DNA of 64,000 nucleotides from Geoglobus sp. UBA235 (GTDB lineage Archaea > Halobacteriota > Archaeoglobi > Archaeoglobales > Archaeoglobaceae). Numbering within the stretch: the stretch's first letter is position 1; every line of letters begins with the position of its first letter. A program made the translations under genes and the position numbers. Positions 53,718 through 61,005 of the stretch are shown here, piece by piece. A model generated the notes under the pieces. It had not been told where the DNA came from and searched no databases. It saw only the letters and a list, made by a program, of their open reading frames with translations. The DNA lies in NCBI GenBank assembly GCA_002494725.1, contig DACG01000022.1, positions 1 to 64,000 on the forward strand, read 5' to 3'.

Positions 53718-53944
53718 AGAGGGTTGATCTCAGAGGGGAGGTCTGTCCTTTCACATTCGTCAAAACAAAGGTCGCACTTGAGGATGCTGAGCCGGGAGAG
53801 ATTCTTGAGGTCATATTTGATCATGAGCCAGCGGTGAGGGATGTGCCGAGAAGTGTTGAAGCAGAGGGGCATGAAGTTTTAAGCGTTGAGAAGATTGACG
53901 AGGATGAGTGGAAGGTTGTTATAAGGAAAAGGGCTGAGGAGTGA
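53714..53944 (+). CDS. TusA-like sulfur carrier, CPFTF variant
   Basis: A 76-residue TusA-fold protein with the active Cys in LRGEVCPFTFVKTKVALED; the usual second Pro of CPxP is Thr. FDHEPAVRDVPRS is the second family motif. As the last gene of the thrC-thiS-thiF operon it could hand persulfide sulfur to the adenylated carrier. This is the third TusA-like gene in 12 kb. Confidence 0.87.
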   Translation: MKRVDLRGEVCPFTFVKTKVALEDAEPGEILEVIFDHEPAVRDVPRSVEAEGHEVLSVEKIDEDEWKVVIRKRAEE

Positions 53945-54247
53945 TTTTCAAGGATTTAGAGTTTTTTATTACACTATCCTTTTGTGTTTGGCGAGCTGCT
54001 CCATCTCAGGAACAGGTGTATTAAGGCTTTACTTTTTTGCTTTTACCTTCTTTAAGAACTCAATTATCAGCTCATCCTCATTTATCAGAATAACCTTTGT
54101 TTTTGCCCCCTAACAATATCTACCTTCGTTGTTTTTCAGGTTCTTCAGGCTTACAGAAATCTTCCACCAGCCGGGAGGGTTGCCTTTTGTTTCAAAATCC
54201 TGCATGTTCCAAAATTGTTACAGCTTTATAAAAATGTATAGGAACAA
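53945..54247. other. Gap of 303 bp with a gene remnant on the minus strand
   Basis: On the minus strand a frame with no start runs from 54109 to the stop at 54029 and reads like a real C-terminus (AKTKVILINEDELIIEFLKK then VKAKK). It is cut by a stop at 54110-54112, so it looks like a decayed gene end. Composition shifts to AT-rich here, marking the start of an accessory patch. Confidence 0.45.
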
Positions 54248-54373
54248 TCAGAGCTTGGCAAGCTCTCTCAGGAGATCGTCATACTCTTCCATACTCTCCT
54301 CTAAGGCTTTTCTGTATTCAGGCCTGAGAGCTTCTTCAATTCCCTTTATCTTTTTCTTCTTTTTTGACGACAT
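54248..54373 (-). CDS. 41-residue charged protein overlapping a Fic/Doc gene
   Basis: Read from the minus strand: MSSKKKKKIKGIEEALRPEY then RKALEESMEEYDDLLRELAKL. A basic N-terminus is followed by an acidic amphipathic helix. It overlaps the 3' end of the Fic/Doc gene by 28 bp. Its size, charge and coupling would suit a small antitoxin or accessory, but I know no family for it and the overlap means it could be a chance frame. Confidence 0.45.
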   Translation of the reverse strand: MSSKKKKKIKGIEEALRPEYRKALEESMEEYDDLLRELAKL

Positions 54374-54759
54374 GCTTTTCCCTTCCTCTCAGTATTTTCT
54401 TTTAGCCATATAACTATTTCGTCAATATTTTTTCCTTCAATTGCGAGTTCCAGTATAAATTTCAGGATCTGAGATTTAGAGGCCCTGAAGCTATACCCAC
54501 GGGATCTCAAGATTGTATCTGTCACCTCAAACGCTGTTCTTTTGTTGCCGTCTACAAAAGGATGCCCGGAAACTATTCCCCTCAGCAGGATGGCAACTTT
54601 CCAGTAAATTGATTTTCTGGGATGGCTGTTTACCCAATCCACAATGAATTCGAGCTCACCTCTGTTCAGGATGCCTGACTCTCCACCGTATTTTTCTATA
54701 ATCCTTTTGTGAATTTCTATTACTTCCTCGATGGTGATGAACTTTTTCTGCTTAGCCAT
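54346..54759 (-). CDS. Fic/Doc-family protein (probable toxin)
   Basis: A 137-residue Doc-type protein with the active-site motif HPFVDGNKRTAFE near residue 75 and the N-terminal FITIEEVIEIHKRIIEKYGG helix of the family. Doc enzymes modify translation factors (phosphorylation of EF-Tu in P1 Doc) or AMPylate targets. The His, Asn and Arg residues are all present, so it may be active. The last ten residues are very basic, and the 3' end is shared with a 41-residue frame. Confidence 0.85.
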   Translation of the reverse strand: MAKQKKFITIEEVIEIHKRIIEKYGGESGILNRGELEFIVDWVNSHPRKSIYWKVAILLRGIVSGHPFVDGNKRTAFEVTDTILRSRGYSFRASKSQILKFILELAIEGKNIDEIVIWLKENTERKGKACRQKRRKR

Positions 54760-54979
54760 AGTGCCTCGTCCTCCTCACAACTTCATGAGCTTTGATGATC
54801 CTCAGCTCATTCGTGTAGTGATCGAATTCCAGCACATCATACCTCTGGAGCTCCTTGTTAATTTTTTCGAGTAATAATAACTTTAACCACTTGAACCAAT
54901 GAACTAAACTATAGCCATGGAAAACTTCTCTCTTCCAATACTTAGATAACAGGGAACACTTTCTGCAATTAACATCCAC
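54752..54979 (-). CDS. Possible partner of Fic/Doc, N-terminus doubtful
   Basis: The 75-residue frame overlaps the Fic/Doc start by 8 bp. Its C-terminal half (KELQRYDVLEFDHYTNELRI then IKAHEVVRRTRHYG) reads like a small structured domain and could be the end of an antitoxin. The first half has an aromatic and Cys-rich character unlike a normal antitoxin and may be read-through of decayed sequence. I consider a truncated antitoxin most likely. Confidence 0.4.
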   Translation of the reverse strand: MDVNCRKCSLLSKYWKREVFHGYSLVHWFKWLKLLLLEKINKELQRYDVLEFDHYTNELRIIKAHEVVRRTRHYG

Positions 54980-55383
54980 CGCACACCAAATAGTAGAATG
55001 GTTTTGTTTTTCTAACTTTATTTTCGATGATCCAAATCTCGGCAGTTTTCCTACAAAAAGTTAGGAATACAACTATTAGAACGAAAAGAAGAATATTATA
55101 TTTACAGTAGGTTTCAATGCAATTGGGGTTATAGAAAACCACGAACAAAGAAATTAAAAAACGATGGAGAGCTGTGCTGCAACTCTCAAAGATCCCTCTC
55201 TTTTTAGATACTCATAGTAAACTACAGAAACAGACACAGACAACAGTACAGATATTGATATTGCTTGAAAAAGGAATTTGATATTTTGTACTTCAATTAC
55301 CATAACTTGTTCCACACAATATCCAACAATAATTTTTTCGTTGGAGAACAAAAGATATTAACTTCCACCTCATTTAAAGCTGT
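54980..55383. other. AT-rich gap of 404 bp, no supported gene
   Basis: Very AT-rich sequence between the Fic/Doc and MntA/HepT modules. A 65-codon minus-strand frame at 55154-55351 contains one hydrophobic segment but has no homologue I recognise and no ribosome site. I see no repeats or inverted ends that would mark an element. Confidence 0.45.
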
Positions 55384-55755
55384 ATGAAATTAAACCATAT
55401 ACTCTCTAAAGTCATTGAAACCATCAAAGCTCATCCAAATGTGATAGCGATCTACCTTTTTGGTTCCCACGCCAAGGGAGAGGCAACTCCAATGTCAGAT
55501 GTTGATGTCGCAGTAATCCTTGAAAATCCAACCCCGGAAACTGAAGCAGATATTGGAAGCCTGGCATCTCCGGAAATTGACGTTGTTCTGTTTCATCGTC
55601 TTCCGTTGCACATAAAATTTGAGGTCCTCAAGCATGGAAGGGAGCTTTTTGTCCGAGATGAAGAAAAGCTTGCAGAAATAAAGTTCTGGGTTATGCAGGA
55701 ATATCTTGACACATCTCCGATGTACAGGCGAATCCCCTCAGAGGTGCTAGGATGA
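55384..55755 (+). CDS. mntA: MntA-type nucleotidyltransferase antitoxin
   Basis: A 123-residue minimal nucleotidyltransferase with GSHAKGEATPMSDVDVAVI, which gives the GS motif and the two metal-binding Asp residues. In MntA/HepT systems this protein AMPylates the HEPN toxin at a Tyr and so silences it. It overlaps the HEPN gene by 4 bp. The module sits in an AT-rich patch with another toxin-like gene, consistent with horizontal gain. Confidence 0.87.
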   Translation: MKLNHILSKVIETIKAHPNVIAIYLFGSHAKGEATPMSDVDVAVILENPTPETEADIGSLASPEIDVVLFHRLPLHIKFEVLKHGRELFVRDEEKLAEIKFWVMQEYLDTSPMYRRIPSEVLG

Positions 55756-56069
55756 GGTTTGCAGACCTCATACTGCGTTTTGAGAGACATCTCAGAGGTG
55801 CCGTAAATCTCAAGTCAAAAGATGTGCGTGATTACTTCGTTTACAATACTCTCGCAATGGAGTGCTTTCAGGCAGTCAATACGCTAATAGATCTGTCTCA
55901 GTATGTGATCACTAAAAATAAGCTTGGTTTTCTATCCACTTACAGAGAGATTTTTGAAATTCTCTGGAGAGATGAATATATAGGTGATGATGAACTCAAA
56001 GCATTCAAACGGCTTGTATTCCTCAGAAATCTCATAGCTCATGAATACTTACAGAATTTCCGAAAGTGA
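55752..56069 (+). CDS. hepT: HepT-like HEPN toxin, frameshifted near the C-terminus
   Basis: A 105-residue HEPN protein with the RNase motif RNLIAHEY (R-x4-H-x-Y), whose Tyr is the usual AMPylation site. In this frame it ends shortly after the motif (LQNFRK), earlier than typical HepT. The +1 frame continues with a plausible C-terminus (YRISESELLEMVNLLDK onward) to a stop at 56146-56148. One extra T near 56046-56052 would explain this. The gene is therefore either a recently broken toxin or a sequencing slip; intact it would be about 137 residues. Confidence 0.82.
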   Translation: MRFADLILRFERHLRGAVNLKSKDVRDYFVYNTLAMECFQAVNTLIDLSQYVITKNKLGFLSTYREIFEILWRDEYIGDDELKAFKRLVFLRNLIAHEYLQNFRK

Positions 56070-56243
56070 ATTGCTTGAGATGGTGAATCTCCTTGATAAG
56101 TCTTCTGATTTTGTTAACCGAACTAAAGTTACGATCAGAGAAGACTAAAGTTTCTTTTTTGTAAACCAAAATCCTCCTGAAACAGACTGCCAAAAAACTG
56201 AACAGAACAGTTAAAAATCCTTCTCACTTACTTTACCTTCCAG

Positions 56244-58943
56244 ATGAATGCCAGACTTGCTGCTGCTCTGAAGAAGTACGGGATTGACAGGCTGAACGAG
56301 CTTCAGAAAAAGGCATATTCGGAGATAAAAGCAGGAAAAAACTGCCTGATAGTTGCTCCAACCGGCAGCGGAAAAACAGAGGCTGCTGTGATTCCACTGA
56401 TCGAAAAAATTCTTGAAAAAAGCTATCCCGGAATAGCTCTTCTTTACATAACCCCACTCAGAGCTCTCAACAGGGATATGCTCAGGAGAATCGAGCAGAT
56501 CGCAAATGAGCTTGGGATAAGCATTGCTGTCAGACATGGAGATACGGGAGAGGGGGAGAGAAGAAGGCAGTCCTTAAAGCCACCTCAGATTCTCATCACA
56601 ACCCCTGAGACATTTCAGCTTCTTTTTCTCGGGAAGAATCTGAGAAAAGCTCTGAAAAATGTGAAGTTTGTTGTTGTGGATGAGGTTCATGAGTTTGCAG
56701 ACAGTGAGAGAGGTGTTCAGCTCTCCGTTGCACTTGAAAGGCTAAGAGAATATTCAGGCTTTCAGATTGTTGCACTTTCAGCAACGATAGGTGATGCGGA
56801 AAGCATAATGAAGTTCATGGGCTGTGATACCCTGATACAGCACTATGGAGAGAAGAAATATTCTTACAGGATAATAAAGCCCTCAAAAAGCAAAGATTCA
56901 AAAGAACTCTCCCTGAGAATGGGAATAGATTCCACATTGGCATCTGAACTTCTCAAAATAAAGGAGATCTCAGAGAAACACAGATCGGTGCTCATATTTG
57001 TGAACACAAGACAGACTGCTGAGGCTTTGGTATTAAGGCTCAAAAGGATAATGAACGCCGAAGTTCATCACGGCTCCCTCTCAAAGGAGGTCAGGATAGA
57101 GAACGAAAGGAGGTTCATGAATGGGGAGATAAAGGCATTGATATGCACCTCATCCCTTGAACTCGGCATAGACATAGGTCATGTTGACTGTGTTATCCAG
57201 TACAACAGCCCGAGAGAGGTCAGAAGGATCATACAGAGGGTTGGAAGAAGTGGGCACAGAATTGACATGATCTCCAAGGGCTACATAATTGCCGGCAGTT
57301 TTGATGAGATTCTTGAGTCTGCAGTGATTGTCAGGAGAGCAAAGGAGGGCTTGATAGAGAAAACAGAAATTCACAGGATGAGCCTTGACACCCTGGCAAA
57401 TCAGATATCGGCAATTGCCCTTGAACACGGAAAAATAGGACTGGATGATGTTTTCAGAATGGTGAGAAAGGCCTATCCATTTAGAGAGCTCAGCCATGAT
57501 TTTCTGGTAGATTTCTGCAGGTATCTGAGTGAGATCAGGGTTATAGACTTTGATGGATCTGAGATAAGAGCAAGAAGAAAGACGAGAAGGTACTTTTACG
57601 AGAACATATCCATGATCCCGGATGAGAAGCACTATCCTGTGAGAGACATAACGACGGGCAGGATCATAGGAGTGCTTGATGAATCCTTCCTCCAGACATT
57701 TTCAGGGGAAATATTCTCAATGAAAGGTGAGGTCTGGAGAATTCTGAGCGTTGACAGCTATGTGAGGGTTGCTCCTGCTGAGAGCGATGCACATGTTCCG
57801 TCATGGGCTGGGGAGGAGATTCCTGTTCCATTTGAAGTTGCTCAGGATGTAGGAAGACTGAGAAGGGTTATATCGGATTTCATAAGAAGCAAAAGAGATG
57901 ATGAAGCTGTAAGATATCTGATGAAACACTATGAAATGGACGAAAGTGCTGCTGTCGAGGTTGTTAAAGTTTTGAAGGAGCAGATGGAGGAGGGATATGA
58001 GGTTCCAACAGACAGGAAGATCGTCATAGAGGGGAATGATGACATTGCTATCATAAACGCATGCTTTGGGCACAAAACCAACGAGGGGCTTGGAAGGGTA
58101 ATTGCACTGCTTGTATCAGCAAGGAGAGGAAGAAATGCTGGAGTTGAGATTGATCCGTACAGAATAAAACTGACTCCAGCCAGTGTTGATGAGGTCAGAG
58201 AAATTCTTCTCTCACTTAAAGGAATTGACAGGGATGGTCTTCAGAGTCTGCTCGAAAGGGCCGTTGTGGATACAAGGCTTTTCCAGTGGAAGATGCTGAA
58301 TGTTGCCAGAAAGACGGGATATCTGAGCAAGGATGTTGAGATGAACAGGGTTAACGTGAGAAGGCTGATCCAGAAGCTGTATGATACACCCCTTTTCAGG
58401 GAAGCGATGAGAGAGATTCTTTTAGAGAAAATAGATGCTGAGAGAATGCTTGAGATTCTCAACAGCTTGGATGAATTTGAAATCATAACCTACAGCTCCT
58501 TCACACCTGTAGGGCTTGCATCATCAAGACAGAGCTTTGACGTTCTTCTCTCATCAAGGCCAGTTGAAGCCATAATTGACACTCTCAAGCAGAGAATTGA
58601 GCAGGAAAACTGCCATTTCTACTGCCTGAACTGCAGCTATCACATTACCTTGAAGGTGAGCATGATTGACAGCTTTCAGTGTCCGAGATGCGGTTCAAGG
58701 TTTGTTGCCGTCTTCAGTGCCAGAAGAAATTTTGATGAGATGAGCAAGACGGAGCTGTTCAGAATAGCAAATCTGGTGATGGTCCATGGCAGGAGGGCTG
58801 TGTATGCGCTCAACACGTATGGAGTTGGTCCTGACACAGCTGCAAAGATTCTGAGGAACTATCATCCAGATGAGAGAAGCTTTCTGAGAGCACTTCTTGA
58901 AGCTGAAAAGAATTATATAAAATCAAGGGTTTTCTGGGATTGA
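56244..58943 (+). CDS. Lhr-type superfamily 2 helicase
   Basis: An 899-residue DExH helicase. Motif I is LIVAPTGSGKTEAAV (about 34-48), motif II is VVDEVHEF, motif III LSATIGD and motif VI IQRVGRSGHRI. A winged-helix and Lhr-core region follows, and a C-terminal zinc ribbon (CLNCSY then CPRCGS, about residues 795-820) closes it. Lhr proteins are linked to DNA repair and RNA or translation roles in archaea. The following OB-fold gene is 1 bp away, so the two are one operon. Confidence 0.92.
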   Translation: MNARLAAALKKYGIDRLNELQKKAYSEIKAGKNCLIVAPTGSGKTEAAVIPLIEKILEKSYPGIALLYITPLRALNRDMLRRIEQIANELGISIAVRHGDTGEGERRRQSLKPPQILITTPETFQLLFLGKNLRKALKNVKFVVVDEVHEFADSERGVQLSVALERLREYSGFQIVALSATIGDAESIMKFMGCDTLIQHYGEKKYSYRIIKPSKSKDSKELSLRMGIDSTLASELLKIKEISEKHRSVLIFVNTRQTAEALVLRLKRIMNAEVHHGSLSKEVRIENERRFMNGEIKALICTSSLELGIDIGHVDCVIQYNSPREVRRIIQRVGRSGHRIDMISKGYIIAGSFDEILESAVIVRRAKEGLIEKTEIHRMSLDTLANQISAIALEHGKIGLDDVFRMVRKAYPFRELSHDFLVDFCRYLSEIRVIDFDGSEIRARRKTRRYFYENISMIPDEKHYPVRDITTGRIIGVLDESFLQTFSGEIFSMKGEVWRILSVDSYVRVAPAESDAHVPSWAGEEIPVPFEVAQDVGRLRRVISDFIRSKRDDEAVRYLMKHYEMDESAAVEVVKVLKEQMEEGYEVPTDRKIVIEGNDDIAIINACFGHKTNEGLGRVIALLVSARRGRNAGVEIDPYRIKLTPASVDEVREILLSLKGIDRDGLQSLLERAVVDTRLFQWKMLNVARKTGYLSKDVEMNRVNVRRLIQKLYDTPLFREAMREILLEKIDAERMLEILNSLDEFEIITYSSFTPVGLASSRQSFDVLLSSRPVEAIIDTLKQRIEQENCHFYCLNCSYHITLKVSMIDSFQCPRCGSRFVAVFSARRNFDEMSKTELFRIANLVMVHGRRAVYALNTYGVGPDTAAKILRNYHPDERSFLRALLEAEKNYIKSRVFWD

Positions 58944-58944
58944 G

Positions 58945-59613
58945 ATGAAGTTTGAAAGAAGGCTTGAGGAGATTAAAGAGCACTTTGGAGGTTTGATCGA
59001 TGAGGATACAGCCATTATGCTGGCTGAATACAGCCTTGGAATTAAAAAAGGCGATGAGATAGGAAAAAAGTCAGGTTTTGACAGGATTTCTGGAGTTGTA
59101 ATATCGAAAAAAGTGATCAGGGAAAAGAATTACTGCAGAATTGAGGTTAAAAGCGGCTCGGATGTGATTCCGGTGTATCTGTGGGATGAAGCTTATGAGA
59201 TCGGTCTGAATGACATATTCCCAGGGATGAAAGTTGAAATAACCTCCAGAAAGGGAGAGAGTGGATATCATGTTAACTCTGCGGACTACATCTCCTTTGA
59301 AATAGATGAATCTGGAATAAAGACTGTATCGGAGATCAGCATGGGGAGTGGTGTATCGGTAAGGGGGTTTGTGACAGGAGTTGAGGGAGTGAAGGAGACA
59401 AGAGATGGAAGGAAAATGGCAGTTTTGGTCATTACAGATGGTAAGAGCTTTGCTCCACTTGTCTTATGGGATGACAAGGTTGAATACGGAAACATCCTCG
59501 CTCCTGGGGATGAGGTAATCGTGCTCAATGCCTACGTCAACGAATATGGTGGGAAGCTGAACATACACGCAGGGAGAAATTCTCTTGTAGATGTCAGGAA
59601 ACTGGAGATATGA
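58945..59613 (+). CDS. OB-fold nucleic acid-binding protein (RPA-like)
   Basis: A 222-residue protein with a short helical N-terminus (about 1-40) and two OB folds: about 45-115 (FDRISGVVISKKVI, VIPVYLWDEAYEI) and 128-215 (VSVRGFVTGVEGVKE, APLVLWDDK). The repeated x-V-x-L-W-D pattern is typical of replication protein A-type OB domains. It is in one operon with the Lhr helicase, so it probably binds single-stranded nucleic acid alongside it. It lacks the RPA zinc finger. Confidence 0.83.
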   Translation: MKFERRLEEIKEHFGGLIDEDTAIMLAEYSLGIKKGDEIGKKSGFDRISGVVISKKVIREKNYCRIEVKSGSDVIPVYLWDEAYEIGLNDIFPGMKVEITSRKGESGYHVNSADYISFEIDESGIKTVSEISMGSGVSVRGFVTGVEGVKETRDGRKMAVLVITDGKSFAPLVLWDDKVEYGNILAPGDEVIVLNAYVNEYGGKLNIHAGRNSLVDVRKLEI

Positions 59614-59614
59614 G

Positions 59615-60355
59615 TCATGTCTCAACCCTGACTTCTGTTGTGTATTCCGTAATGACCACTCTGTCAACATAAACACTGAGCTTTGCTGTGCTGGTTGTGC
59701 TGTTAAAATAGGCATCACCCGGAAGAGAATCAAAGAATTCATACCACAGCTCAGCATACGGAGAGGTTACCGTCAGATTCATTACAGAAGAGACGTCCTG
59801 GGCTGTAACGTTCACAGATGTTGTGTTGAATATGAGTTTAACCGAACCTTCACCACTTATGGATACATCTCCAACAAGCCTGTTTATCACGATGACGGCA
59901 ACAACTTTTGTGGAGTATGATGGGCTCTTTGCAAATGTTGTGTGAATGAATATTCTCGGTTTCTCAATTGCCTGCTTGTAACCATAAAACTCCTCCCACA
60001 CTCCCCCATTTTCAAGTGAGATCTTGAAGTCCTCATATCTGTAGTTCAGTGACCCCGTGTACTTTGTTATGTCGATACTGCCAACCTCCACCCTGATCTC
60101 TGTTTCATTTGTCAGCCAGAAAGAGCCTCCCTGCAATTCTACCTGAATGCTCTGCAAAGGAGCCCCTCCGTAAGTTGAGATGGCAATAACGTTCAGTATT
60201 CTTTTGAAGCTCTGTCTTAACCCCTCTGAAATGAACATCTTGCTTGTATTTTCAACCATGCTGTTGGTTTTCAGAAATACCATTGATATGGCCGCGATCA
60301 CCACAGCCATTATCAGCATGTATCCGATCACCTCAGAGACTCCTTTTGTGTTCAT
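59615..60355 (-). CDS. Archaeal pilin-like protein
   Basis: A 246-residue protein with a class III (type IV pilin-like) start: MNTKGVSEVIGYMLIMAVV, where a basic stretch ends in a Gly before the hydrophobic helix that a PibD-type peptidase would cut. The rest is a beta-rich extracellular part with several N-x-S/T sites. Last visible gene of the leftward chain; it overlaps the next pilin-like gene by 4 bp. Its 3' end faces the OB-fold gene, 1 bp apart. Confidence 0.78.
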   Translation of the reverse strand: MNTKGVSEVIGYMLIMAVVIAAISMVFLKTNSMVENTSKMFISEGLRQSFKRILNVIAISTYGGAPLQSIQVELQGGSFWLTNETEIRVEVGSIDITKYTGSLNYRYEDFKISLENGGVWEEFYGYKQAIEKPRIFIHTTFAKSPSYSTKVVAVIVINRLVGDVSISGEGSVKLIFNTTSVNVTAQDVSSVMNLTVTSPYAELWYEFFDSLPGDAYFNSTTSTAKLSVYVDRVVITEYTTEVRVET

Positions 60356-61005
60356 CCTATCCTCACCTGATAAAGGACTATGTATGAGTTGTCTACAACA
60401 ACCCTGACCTCATCACCACTAACACTCGGGCTCAGGCCAAGGTCCTGAAATACTTCCCTCCACACCTCGTAATATGTGCTCTTTATTCTTATTTCAGAAG
60501 GACCGGTTTTGATTACAGTTACGTTTTCCTGAGATATTGTAAGGGTTAAATAACCCCTGCCACCTCCTGAAACACTTCCATTAAAAGATATTACAGGCAT
60601 GGTGAGAGTTTTTCCATTGAAATACACGGGAGGTGATGAAAGTATTAAGGCATTATCGTTCCATTTACCGATTATTGCCCCATTTTCCATGACCATCTCC
60701 CAGGTATCTCCAAAAAATACAATAGATGATACGTTATATGAGGTTCCGTTAACAGTTATTACTGGCTCATTTCTGAGGGTTACCGAATAATCCGTAAGGT
60801 GAAGCTTAATCATTGCTGTTGGCTCCATGCCAAATCTGACCTGATTTATCTTCTCATTTATATCGAGCATTGTAAAGTAGGCGTCTTTTTCAAGTAGTGA
60901 ATCCTTGCTTTTAAATAACACAGGCTGGGCATAAACAAATAGCATTCCCACAGTAAGCGTGATGACAAACAGTATTATCACCGATCCGACAACTTCCGAT
61001 GTCAT
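60352..61005 (-). CDS. Pilin-like/secreted membrane-anchored protein
   Basis: A 217-residue protein with an N-terminal hydrophobic helix right after the start (MTSEVVGSVIILFVITLTVG) and a beta-rich, Asn-glycosylation-prone outer domain. It fits the minor pilin-like group of archaea. ATGA overlaps on both sides tie it to the von Willebrand A gene and the following pilin-like gene. Function is inferred from this setting only. Confidence 0.75.
   Translation of the reverse strand: MTSEVVGSVIILFVITLTVGMLFVYAQPVLFKSKDSLLEKDAYFTMLDINEKINQVRFGMEPTAMIKLHLTDYSVTLRNEPVITVNGTSYNVSSIVFFGDTWEMVMENGAIIGKWNDNALILSSPPVYFNGKTLTMPVISFNGSVSGGGRGYLTLTISQENVTVIKTGPSEIRIKSTYYEVWREVFQDLGLSPSVSGDEVRVVVDNSYIVLYQVRIG

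Noticed and set aside
55154..55351. 65-codon minus-strand frame with one hydrophobic segment
   Set aside because: No Shine-Dalgarno, no promoter of quality and no recognised family; AT-rich DNA easily yields such frames.
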